A stretch of DNA of 64,000 nt from positions 53,466,451 through 53,530,450 of the forward strand of contig CM019070.1 in the NCBI GenBank assembly GCA_009667805.1, read 5' to 3'. Below, piece by piece: positions 12,627 to 22,399 of this stretch. The stretch's first letter is position 1, and every line of letters begins with the position of its first letter. The DNA is from Leptobrachium leishanense (Eukaryota > Chordata > Amphibia > Anura > Megophryidae). The notes under the pieces were generated by a model. It did not search any database. It was not told the DNA's origin and saw only the letters and a program-made list of their open reading frames with translations. The position numbers and the translations under genes were made by a program.

Positions 12627-12790
12627 ATTATTATTATACTTTATTATATAGCATCAGCATATTCCACAGCGCTGAACAATGGTCACGATATAGACAGGGT
12701 TATAATACATTGAGACTGAACAACATTTGATAAACCAGTACAGGAGGAAATGAGGTCCCTATTCCCGTGGGAACTTACAATCTAAACCTA
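12627..12790 (-). mobile_element. L2-like retroposon 3' end
   Basis: Minus-strand 3' end with an ATT/AAT tail (TTATTATTATTAT on +) followed by ...CAGCATATTCCACAGCGCTGAACAATGG and GGGAACTTACAATCTA. A near-identical block is at 29,216-29,395. Such AGCGCT-containing ends with trinucleotide tails are shared by vertebrate L2-type LINEs and SINEs that use them. LINE and SINE cannot be told apart from the 3' end alone. Confidence 0.65.
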
Positions 12791-13807
12791 CAAAACCTAC
12801 AAAAAAATTAGGCCACCACAAAGGGATTTATCCTGTTTTACATATGTAAGTCTTGCCTTCAATGTTTGGTTATGTCCTTTTCCTGTCTAATTAGCTATAA
12901 AACATTTGCCATTTGTTGTAGGAAATGGCTAGGACTCCTAATCACTGCCATCGTATCCCTTTACTTATGAATTCGGAACTTGTTAGTCAATTAGGAGCTG
13001 CCAGTGCTTACATCAAAGTCCAACTCAACATTAGAAGCACAATTGTATTGGAAATACTACATTAAAATGAAATCCTGTGTGGTTTTTCCATAATATCCAA
13101 TCAGATTTAAAAAACTGACTCTTTGTCACGTTTTGCGTCTCCAGCCCTGTCACCTGTATATGTTGATAACCAGTTTAGGTCCTTTATCTGTGTTGCTGTT
13201 CCTGGGTTGCAGCTCAGGGGTTAATGGTTTCTGTTCTTCCAGCTCAGGTGTTTGCCCTTGTCCTCATTCACTCCCCATAAGAGACCATTGCGCCCATAGT
13301 GCATTGCTCTATCATTTTCACTTCCTGGTTTCCAGTGTTTGCTGCATCTGACGTTGCCTGATAATTTGTTCCAGTCCCTGTTTGTATATTCTGTTGAAAG
13401 TACTTTGTTCTGGTTTTTCCTGCCTGTCTATTACCTCTGTTATAGTGTTCTTGGTTTATTTCTGTTTCTCCTCTGTTTTTCAGTTTATAGTTGTTCTCTT
13501 GTGTTTTGGTTTTCTGTTTATGTGTTATTCTGATTTCCTCGTTATCGATTATTGGATTGTCTGACTTTTTTCCTGGTTCTGTACCCCAGCATCTGTATGA
13601 CGTTCTCGCGCTGGTTCTTACTTCAAGCTTTTCTCGTAACTATGCTTATTCATGATCCTTGTCTGTACCGTTTACATTGATCCCTGTCATCTGTATTTGT
13701 CATAAGACTCTGCACGGCTTCAAGGTAACTATCAGATCAGGGCTTCTGTGGTATTGCCGTGCAGAGGTCTCCAGTTAACCCTGTGTTGCTTGTCACACAT
13801 ATATATA

Positions 13808-14029
13808 CAGTCAGGTCCAGAAATATTGGGACATCGACACAATTCTAACATCTTTGGCTCTATACACCACCGCAATGGAGTTGGAATGAAACAAACACAA
13901 TGTGCTTTAACTGCAGACTGTCAGCTTTAATTTGAGGGTATGTACATCCAACTCAGGTGAACGGTGTAGGACTTACAACAGTTTGAAGATGTGCCTCCCA
14001 CTTGTTAAGGGACCAAAGGTAATGGGACA
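13808..14029 (+). repeat. Tc1 left terminal inverted repeat
   Basis: 222-bp inverted repeat, matching 15,235-15,456 in reverse with only a few mismatches by eye. It ends inward at TAATGGGACA. Confidence 0.9.
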
Positions 14030-14060
14030 GAATAATAATCATAAATCAAACTTTCCCTTC

Positions 14061-15098
14061 TTAATACTTAGTTGCAAATCCTTTGCAGTCAATCACAGCC
14101 TGAAGTCTGGAACGCATAGACATCACCAGACGCTGGGTTTCATCCCTGGTGATGCTCTGCTAGGCCTCTACTGCAACTGTCTTCAGTTCCTGCTTGTTCT
14201 TGGGGCATTTTCCCTACAGTTTTGTCTTCAGCAAGTGAAATGCATGCTCAATGGGATTCAGGTCAGGTGATTGACTTGGCCCTTGCATAACATTCCACTT
14301 CTGTCCCTCCAAAAACTCTTTGGTTGCTTTCGCAGTGTGCTTTGGGTCATTGTCCATCTGCACTGTGAAGCGCCGTCCAATGAGTTCTGCAGCATTTGGC
14401 TGAATGTGAGCAGATAATATTGCCCGAAACACTTCAGAATCCATCCTGCTGCTTTTGTCAGAAGTCACATCATCAATAAATACAAGAGAACCAGTTCCAT
14501 TGGCAGCCATACATGCCCACGCCATGACACTACCACCACCATGCTTCACTGATGAGGTGGTATGCTTAGGATCATGAGCAGTTCCTTTCCTTCTCCATAC
14601 TCTTCTCTTCCCATTACTCTGGTACAAGTTGATCTTGGTCTCATATGTCCATAGGATCTTGTTCCAGAATTGTGAAGGTTTTGTTAGGTGTTGTTTGGCA
14701 AACTGTAATCTGGCCTTCCTGTTTTTGAGGCTCACCAATGGTTTACATCTTGTGGTGAACCCTTTGTATTCACTCTGGTGAAGTCTTCTCTTGATTGTTG
14801 ACTTTGATATACATACACCTACCTCCTGGAGAGTGTTCTTGATCTGGCCAACTGTTGTGAAGGGTGTTTTCTTCACTAGGGAAAGAATTCTTCGGTCATC
14901 CACCACAGTTGTTTTCCGTGGTCTCCCGGATCTTTTGGTGTTGCTGAGCTCAGGGGTGCGTTCCTTATTTTTGAGAATGTTCCAAACAGTTGTTTTGGCC
15001 ACGCCTAATGTTCTTGCTATCTCTCTGATGGGTTTGTTTTGTTTCTTCAGCCTAATGATGGCTTGCTTCACTGATAGTGACAGCTCTTTGGATCTCAT
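14061..15098 (-). pseudogene. Tc1 transposase, stops and D-to-Y
   Basis: Cut-and-paste transposase. Start chosen at 15,098 (MRSKELSLSVKQ), where Tc1 proteins normally begin; the frame is open further upstream into the terminal repeat. Length is 345 codons, normal for Tc1. N-terminus: paired helix-turn-helix (IREIARTLGVAKTTVWNIL) with the linker motif GRPRKTT, then a second helical half (VCISKSTIKRRLH). Catalytic DDE domain: MDNDPKHTA and [11 protein letters not shown] carry the second and third acidic residues. The first site, normally W(S/T)DE, reads WTYE (codon 14,643-14,645), a D-to-Y change. Two further TAG stops at 14,214 and 14,160 cut off the last 51 residues. Inactive on both counts. 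Confidence 0.93.
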
Positions 15099-15234
15099 CT
15101 TGAGAGTTGACAGCAACAGATTCCAACTGCAAATAGCACACTTGAAATGAACTCTGGGCCTTTTATCTGCACATTGTAATTGGGGTAATGAGGGAATATC
15201 ACACACCTGGCCATGGAACAGCTGAGAAGCCAAT

Positions 15235-15456
15235 TGTCCCATTACCTTTGGTCCCTTAAAAAGTGGGAGGCACATCTGAAAACTGCTGTAAGTCCTACAC
15301 TGTTCACCTGAGTTGGATGTACATACCCTCAAATTAAAGCTGACAGTCTGCAGTTAAAGCACATTGTGTTTGTTTCATTCCAACTCCATTGCGGTGGTGT
15401 ATAGAGCCAAAGATGTTAGAATTGTGTCGATGTCCCAATATTTCTGGACCTGACTG
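15235..15456 (-). repeat. Tc1 right terminal inverted repeat
   Basis: Partner of 13,808-14,029. It overlaps the reading frame upstream of the chosen transposase start. Confidence 0.9.
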
Positions 15457-15562
15457 TATATATATATATATATATTGCTGTCTGTGTATTTCTGCATATA
15501 GGGGCTTTCACCTGAACCAGGGCCTTACCACGGTGCAAGCCTGGTGCGAGCGTGACACTCTT

Positions 15563-16130
15563 GGAGGTTCAAGGAAAGAGATGCAGGGGAAATTATAATG
15601 GCTGACAGTGGGTTTGATCAAGGAATGCGAAGGAGTGGAATTTTAAGGTTGTTTAAGAAAGTACTTGAGTAATATTTTACTTGTGAGTTAAACATGCAGG
15701 CATCTTTTATTTCTTCGTTCTCATCCTCGCCCTCTCTCCCACTGAAAACAGAGAGCAGCTGACATGCTTATCTAACATGCTTTTGAAGAACACAATCCTT
15801 ATTATTGCAAAAGCTCCAATAATTTCTCAATTTCTACAATTCACCAACACTCGTACGAACACTAAACATGTTGCCAAGTCTTTCCTGTGCCGCTTCCTTG
15901 TTTATGTAATTCTTAGTATAGGGTAAATATATATATGCAATAAAAGTGAGACAGAGGTAATTTGCATATCCTACCCAGAGTTCCTTGCTGCATATGGGGA
16001 ATGCAGCACAGGGGCTCTGGGATGTAGTTCTTTGAATTGCTGTGATGTGCCGATGGCTTCTACAATAATAAACATAACCATTATAGCGTGGAGGCTTTTT
16101 ATCCCACTTTTTGTCCACCACAACCGTTGT
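15563..16130. other. no recognisable feature
   Basis: No gene or repeat match found, apart from short TA runs. Confidence 0.45.
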
Positions 16131-16131
16131 A

Positions 16132-16167
<36 letters not shown>
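16132..16167. repeat. (TA)n microsatellite
   Basis: About 17 uninterrupted TA units directly before the SINE tail. Confidence 0.95.
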
Positions 16168-16170
<3 letters not shown>

Positions 16171-16303
16171 AGCCACCGGACACACTACTCAGTGCTTCAG
16201 TACTTTCTTTATTTGGGCAGTCACAGCACATGCTCTGGCTGGGATTCGAGCCTGGGTCTCCACGGTTATAGAGCAGTGATGTTACCTCTACTCCATCCAG
16301 CCG
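16168..16303 (-). mobile_element. tRNA-derived SINE
   Basis: On the minus strand the head (16,302 down to about 16,235) reads like a tRNA: GGCTGGATGGAGTAGAGG, a box A-like TGGAGTAGAGG, and a box B-like GGCTCGAATCC. The 3' part contains CACTGAGTAGTGTGTCCGG and runs into the (TA)n tract. Boxes A and B are the RNA polymerase III promoter of tRNA-type SINEs. It will not make a functional tRNA: the acceptor stem does not close cleanly and a non-tRNA tail follows. A fragment with the same tail is at 31,352. Confidence 0.7.
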
Positions 16304-18576
16304 CTACTATGAACTGTATCACCTACCACCCTCAACCAGCTTGTTAGTATAAGCCTGTATTTGGTGAAAGAATTTAGTGTGCTGTTCTGCAGAAGCATTT
16401 CCACCTTTTTGGGCATTATCGAAACACACTTCTGGTTAGTGGGTGGGGGTGGTCAAATTTCAGGTCAACAGCAGGAAGAGAGACATGAAAAAGTGTATGA
16501 ACTCAACTGACAAGGCATTTTTAAATCTTTATTGTAGTGTGACTCTGTATTAGTTGAGATAGTCTAAGGAAACTAGGATTAGAAATCTTTGGGTTAAGGA
16601 GAGGGCTGCAGGAATGCTGGGAGCAAAGGGGAATACTAGGACAGGAAAAGATACAGAGGAAAGTGCTTGAGATGAGATAAATGAATCCTGCAGAATAATT
16701 ATATTGCTCGGCTCATTTGTGCCCGTTATCTAGGCGTCTGTTTTGTTGTTGTCAATGATTCTTTCTGGCCTGCGCAACATGGAAGACCCCTTGGCGTAAT
16801 CGCCTGGTCCATACAATGGTTGACCGTAACATTGTAATGAGACCTTCCTGCAAAGATTTTCAGCCGGTTCAGTACATTCTGCTTTTTTGGCACACTACGT
16901 TCTGGGGGCCTTGAAAAGGGGATAGAAACTAGCGACTGTTCCCGTATTTAGCTGGTAATAACATCTCCCTATGTATATTGTCATGGAGCAGTGCACCAGA
17001 GGCCATTCCACCACTGACAAGTCTAATGAAGAAGAACTTTGTTTGCTCTCCAAATGTCTTCCAGTACTTACAAAAGCTCTCATAAACACCACCGGATCGG
17101 GGTCTCTTATCACTAGTCTGTCCCGACAGCATTAGACGAAGGATTTCAAACATGAACTTAGTGTCACGGCAGAATCTCGAGTGTTTAGAAAGGAATCAAG
17201 CTTAAACGTATTGGCTCTTACACCAAAACTTTCAAAAAGCATGTGGTTTACTTAGAACCATAAATGCAGGCTCGTGTTTACTGCACGCCACATGTGTCAT
17301 CGTTACTTGCTTAGACCTTTCTTAGAAGTTTGTATATCGCTAATGCTTAGAATGCACAGTTTTGCTTAAATCTAATGTAATATAGATTTTTCCCTCCTTT
17401 TAACATTTTGGTTACATAAACATTTGCATGTGTTGTTTCATGACAAGTCTGTAGTTATAGAAGTGAATGTTTTTCTTTTCTTTTGTTGTAGAATGTTAAA
17501 AGGACTTTGTTGTTTATGGGTTTTAATGATGTATTGAAGTCATTTAGTCATGTGACACGCATGTTACCACAGTGTTTACAATAAAAGAAGAGGGTTTAGA
17601 AAAGTAGGTTTTTTGCTAAAAAAAAATGAATTCACATGCAGGAGGAGAGCGGAAAAAAAACCATGCAATATATATAAAACTCTTAGCTATATATTATTTT
17701 TATATAGCCTTTTTCCTCTATGCTTACTTTATTCCAGAAAAAATAAAATACTCTTGACTTTGTGTTTTTTAAAAAAGAATTTTACATTAGTTACTTACAT
17801 ACACTATTTTACATTTTTTTAATTTTTTTATATTTATATAATATATTATATTTTTTTTAGACAACAAAATGATCTTTCTAACGCACTCTATTTTATATGC
17901 CTTCCCAAGTATATTCTATAAGATGTAGTGGGCACATACGTTTAATATTTGTTTAAACATAATTTTTAGCATCTTACTACATATGATACTAAGGTGCTAC
18001 AACCTGTGTCTCAGCAGCATGAAGGACCAGTGGGAAAACTAACAGGCTTTATCCTGAAAAAAAAAGAGAATTTTCAATAACATTATAGTGTTGTGAAAGA
18101 GCTGGCATGTGTGATCAGGGCAAATAGAAGGCACAGACAGCTTAGGTCTGTGTGGTATAAAAATGTATTTAAAATAATAATATAATGATCAAAAATATTC
18201 ATGTCCAAGGGTTACACTGTACAACACTATAGGGTCTATACTCATAGCACCAAAATTGCGTGTAGTTTCGGTGCTTTGTGTTTTGCTGCAATTTGCCTCA
18301 TTTTGCGATTCCCTTTCTCCAAAAAATACGGTGATTTCACTATTTTACATTCTGTAATGTAATGTGAACATTGTGAGATTTTTCCAAAAATAAAGGTTGT
18401 GAAAGAAAAAAAACAATGTTATTTGCACAAAATCCTGTAACGCATGCAACACACAAGATTTTTGTTTACTTACAAAGGCCATTACAAGTATAAGCCCACC
18501 TGCTGCAACAAAGCAAATCTCATGCGTAAAAAAGAAATTGTGAAAATCCAATAAAAATAAACCAAGAGTAGACTAA
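16304..18576. other. AT-rich DNA, no feature seen
   Basis: No coding signal beyond short chance ORFs. Several T-runs and a TATA-rich stretch near 17,820-17,860. Confidence 0.45.
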
Positions 18577-18758
18577 CAGGGTTATTCAGAGAGAGGTGAA
18601 AACCAGGAGAATGACTGGAGAAGTGAAAATTCTAGGTCAAAATATCCGATTTGGAAAGTGAGATAAATGGGAGAATTTTTATGGTTTGGCTATTTTGACC
18701 TAGAATTTTCACTTCTCCAGTCATTCTCCTGGTTTTCGCCTCTCTCTGAATAACCCTG
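18577..18758. mobile_element. CAGGGTTATTC hairpin MITE
   Basis: 182 bp with inverted ends CAGGGTTATTCAGAGAGAGG and CCTCTCTCTGAATAACCCTG. Pairing continues through AACCAGGAGAATGACTGGAG and TTCTAGGTCAAAATA, so nearly the entire element forms one hairpin. No clear target duplication. Related copies: 31,748-31,906 and, more distantly, 7,714-7,897. Confidence 0.8.
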
Positions 18759-19545
18759 TGTGTCTTGAGTTCATCTCTTGTACAAATGAATAATGTTCCT
18801 TTAAAGTGCACCTTGACAGGGTGCCTCTCTCTTTATATAAAATGGAGATATTCTGTATTAAAGTTTCCCCCTCTCTGCGGAACCGGCGCCATATTGCCAG
18901 GGGGAGGAAGTGCAGGATACAGAGAGCCATCCTATAGGACGGCCCCTGCACAGTCAGTTTGTTGCACTGGCTGTCACTCACCGCAAGCAGAGGGATATCC
19001 TGTAGGACGTCTCACTGCTCACAGCAGTGCTCCTCACTGCGGCATGCCACAGTCACGTGGGGTGTGGTGCGAAACGTAAAAACAGACTATCTCCATTTTA
19101 CGTTATCTATATAAAGGGAGAGGTGCCCTGTCCAGTGGGCAAAAGGTATTTTGCCGTGTGGCAGTGTCACTTTAAAGCAAGTGTAAACTTATTTTTAATG
19201 AGTCATTAATTTTATTAATGTATATTAATTCTTGTCGTAACTCCGTAATTACCAGGTGTGCCTCCACCTTTTTTTTTTTTTTTTTTGCCAACGCTTGGAG
19301 AAAAACTAAATAACGAAACTTTGATAGATCCTTTCCCAGCCAAATATTTAACTACACATACAGGTGGGAATAGATGCTCGCTTGTTAAAAAGAAATCCTG
19401 TTTGCACACATTAAATGGAAATGTAAGCTGCCCGCCGACTCGCTTCTTACAGTAAACGGACTCATTCATCTCTGTAGCAGCGTGCGAAGACTAATCAGTG
19501 AATTACAGTATATGTCATTTTTAATTTTTTGCATTCTCCCCCCAG

Positions 19546-19664
19546 GTGATACAGCAGGAAGACAGCGGGTCCCCACCACCCCGCCAGCTTCAGAAAACAG
19601 CAGTGCGGCACACAGTATTGGAAGCACACAAAGCACCCCCTGTTCCAGCAACAGCACCGCCTAA
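19546..19664 (+). other. possible host 3'-terminal exon (weak)
   Basis: A pyrimidine tract ending CTCCCCCCAG is followed by a GC-richer segment unlike its surroundings. In one frame it reads a Ser/Thr/Pro-rich tail (GDTAGRQRVPTTPP... to ...STPCSSNST) ending at TAA 19,662. A second frame is also open to 19,728. I do not recognise the protein and see no upstream exon. It could be chance. Confidence 0.25.
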
Positions 19665-20029
19665 CCAAAGCCACAGGAAGACTGAAGATCAACGTGAAGG
19701 GCAGAGGTTCAAAGTCGCTGTTTATTGACATTAGTTCTCCAGCGAGAAAGAATCATTTGGTTCCTTTCTGAAAGGGAAAATGGATCTCAGTGTAATATCT
19801 CCTGTGGGTTTTTTAGATCTTATTTTTTTTTATCCTTCTGGTTGAAGGTAGTCTTTGGGTTTGACCAAAGCATGCCGTGCCAAAGAGTGTTAAAACTACT
19901 AATTATTGCAGTGTACAGATCTGCATTATGAGTGTCCTAGCTCTCAATGTGAAATGTGTGTGCCAGTTTTAATAATGCTGCTTTTATCCCGTTCACTAGG
20001 TAATAGGCTCCATGGCTATGCGTCTATGG

Positions 20030-20075
20030 ATTTATGATATATATATATCTATATATCATGTATACATATATACAC
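20030..20075. repeat. TA-rich simple repeat
   Basis: Imperfect TATATA/TACATA run. Confidence 0.8.
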
Positions 20076-20514
20076 ATAAGCAACCATGTGTGCAATAATA
20101 CAGTGTTTTATACGTAGCCACTATAGTGCAGTACTTTCTGTTTCTGCGATGTGCTTTCAAAGCTGTTTATCTATATTTTTATGCAACGACACGTCTCTAG
20201 TTGTTGCATTGTTAACATCATTGTTTCTTTTGCAATGCATAACATTGCCCTGTAATCTGTCCATGAACAACTGCCTGCTCTGAGCTCACATCCAGTATAT
20301 TATGTCTTAATGCTAGTTTAGAGACAGGCGTGCAGAGATACAATTTTGCTTAATGTGTCTGCCTGGTACACTTGGAAAAACACTTTGCTGTCCAAGTGTC
20401 TCTTCATAGGACGTGCCTTTCCAAGTCTCCGTTTACTCTATTGTTGTTATAGCAATTCAGTGAGATGGAGATCAAACGTATCTCCACGCATAACCTTATG
20501 GATGATGTGAGCTT

Positions 20515-20720
20515 ACACATATATATGTGTATGTATGCATGTACGTATATGTATATATATACAAATGATCATGGATCATATATATATATATGTGCACACA
20601 CCCAGTGCATCTATATATGTGTGTGTGTATATATATATATATTTTTTTTTTTTCAGTGTCTATGTAAATATTTTTTTTTTTTCAGTTTTGTGTGTATGTA
20701 TTTTTTTGAGTGTATATATA
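20515..20720. repeat. TA/TG/T-run simple repeat cluster
   Basis: Imperfect (TATG)n, (TA)n, (TG)n and poly-T blocks. ORFs that cross it are simple-sequence artefacts. Confidence 0.85.
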
Positions 20721-20722
20721 AG

Positions 20723-20986
20723 GCATACAGGTACGCCTCGGCAACAGGTGCTGTCGCGAGGCGCAGATTGCGCCCCGTCCCGCAGTCGACGCGTGCCATA
20801 GGTTGCAGGGGGTCGGCCTGAGTGCAGGCTGTCCCCGTGCAGCCAATGGCGCTCTGCACACACAGACTGCGGGGAGGGGCAGAGGCGGCCCCATTTATGA
20901 CAGCGGGGCATACCTGTATGCCCTGCGTCTTCAAAACCCTCCCACCGCCAGGACGGCATAGTACGCACTGGGGTGGTAAAGGGTTA
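20723..20986. mobile_element. GC-rich TTAA MITE fragment
   Basis: An abruptly GC-rich block ending GGGGTGGTAAAGGGTTAA, a right end of the kind seen on the TTAA elements at 41,058 and 56,917. It carries inverted GCATACAGGTACG and GGGCATACCTGTATGC segments. No matching TTAA left end is visible, so it is a truncated or diverged copy. Confidence 0.5.
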
Positions 20987-21584
20987 AGGTCTTGCAAAAC
21001 CTCTTTTTATGTTTTTGTTTTTTTCTGATTTTCTTTTATTATTTTTTTTTTAAGTGGAAGCAATTTATTGCAGTGCAATACTTTGCAGGCACCAGCAGTG
21101 ATTGGAGGAATTAAAACAAACAAAAAAAAACCTGTAGGAAGGGTGAATGTACAAATAGAACCTGGAATGCTGGTCGAGTAATTTATAGAAGTATTGATAA
21201 TGATTTACAACAAGGGAATTATAATAGGACATACAGGAGAAAAGGGTTGTCCAGGTTTTCATTTTTTTTTCACCAAATCACTATAGTTTTTCACTGTCTG
21301 GGATGAATGCTGTTATGAGAATACTAGTGTTCTTTTTTTTTTTGCTTTTTTGAGAAAAGTTCACATTATTTAAAGATAAATTAATGATAATGTGATATTG
21401 GTAAGGAAGAAAAAAAAATGTGTACAGTATATGTATATTAGTATGAAATGGGTGTCTTAATAGTCAGTGCCGTACATTGATAAAACAATTTCAAAGGCAG
21501 TTAATGGGTTTGAATGGGAAAATCACACAGCTATTAGCTCGTATGCTATTCAAATCAAAGGCTTTTGGTGTCAGGGAAAATGTG

Positions 21585-21655
21585 TGTGTCTGTGTGTGTA
21601 TGTATATGTATATTTATATATATATATATATATATGTGTGTACATATATCTGTTT
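21585..21655. repeat. TG/TA microsatellite
   Basis: Imperfect (TG)n-(TATG)n-(TA)n-(TG)n run. Confidence 0.85.
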
Positions 21656-22244
21656 ATTGTGATGATGCCAACAAAGGGGTCTTGTTACCCTGTTGACCGC
21701 AGGAGAAGCTGGATGGTATGAGTTTCCATGTTACACATAGCTGAGAAATCTAACAGATTCTACAGACTGATATATATACCTGTACACTTTAGCTATCGGC
21801 TCTGAGCCTTAAAGGAGCTATACATTGCTGCTCTGTCCGGCACAAAAAGCAGTAAAATAAGAGCAGCCTTTGCACTTTATTGTTCAAAGTATTTCTCGTA
21901 CAGCAATTGCATCTACATCATCATTTCCCGATCACTACATCTGCCATAAAACAGTTTTTTTTAAAATTTACATTAAATTGAAGTCTGTACAGGAATTTTC
22001 AGCTGGTTTAGGGCCGCACAAAAACAACATGCAGTGTCTGGTCTTGCACATTTTTAGCTGTCAGGGTTAAGTTTGAGATGTCTCATCCTGTATCTGGCAT
22101 GCAAACACATGCTGCCTTAAGAGCGGTCTGAGTCCAGCTTCACTGGTTTGATTCATGGAGATCCCATGTGGCTTTTCCGCAGCTGTATTTTCAATTGCCT
22201 GGAAAGGGCGATAGAGCAAAAGGAGCCAAAAGAAGTCAGAATGC

Positions 22245-22388
22245 CTATGGGTTCTTGGATGGGAACACGGTGGACTTGTAACGGAAAGGACAGTTCTCGT
22301 ACGAAAACCCATCTGTTAGGTCCTTGGTAGACTTTTCAGCTTTATCAGTAGATGAGGCTTTTGCTGCTGTCTTGAAATATCGGTGGAC
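22245..22388 (-). other. possible host terminal exon (weak)
   Basis: On the minus strand a pyrimidine-rich acceptor (TTCTGTCTTTCAG) precedes 47 codons ending in TAG. They start VHRYFKTAAKASSTDKAEK and end YKSTVFPSKNP. The open frame begins exactly at the acceptor. No family recognised, and no companion exon is established. Confidence 0.28.
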
Positions 22389-22399
22389 CTGAAAGACAG

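Larger units (their letters stand above)
13808..15456 (-). mobile_element. Tc1-type DNA transposon, nearly complete
   Basis: 1,649 bp between TA dinucleotides (13,806 and 15,457), as expected for Tc1/mariner target sites. Both ends begin CAGTCAGGTCCAGAAATATT, and the inverted repeats are long, about 222 bp each. One transposase gene lies on the minus strand. The element sits in a TA-rich spot of the surrounding LTR, now partly a TA microsatellite. It is structurally intact but coding-dead (see transposase). Confidence 0.95.
13124..15557 (+). mobile_element. solo LTR split by a Tc1 insertion
   Basis: Starts TGTCACG (13,124) and ends CGTGACA (15,557). The flanks are a perfect 5-bp duplication, CTCTT at 13,119-13,123 and 15,558-15,562. 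TG...CA ends plus a 5-bp duplication are the marks of an integrated LTR. No partner LTR or gag/pol lies alongside, so it is a solo LTR of about 780 bp once the Tc1 element is subtracted. The interior is T/C-rich. Family (Gypsy-like or retrovirus-like) is not determined. Confidence 0.8.

Noticed and set aside
16235..16302. Functional tRNA gene
   Set aside because: Has boxes A and B but a poor acceptor stem and a SINE tail; called a tRNA-derived SINE.
20465..20821. ORFs across the TA/TG repeat cluster
   Set aside because: Simple-sequence translation only.
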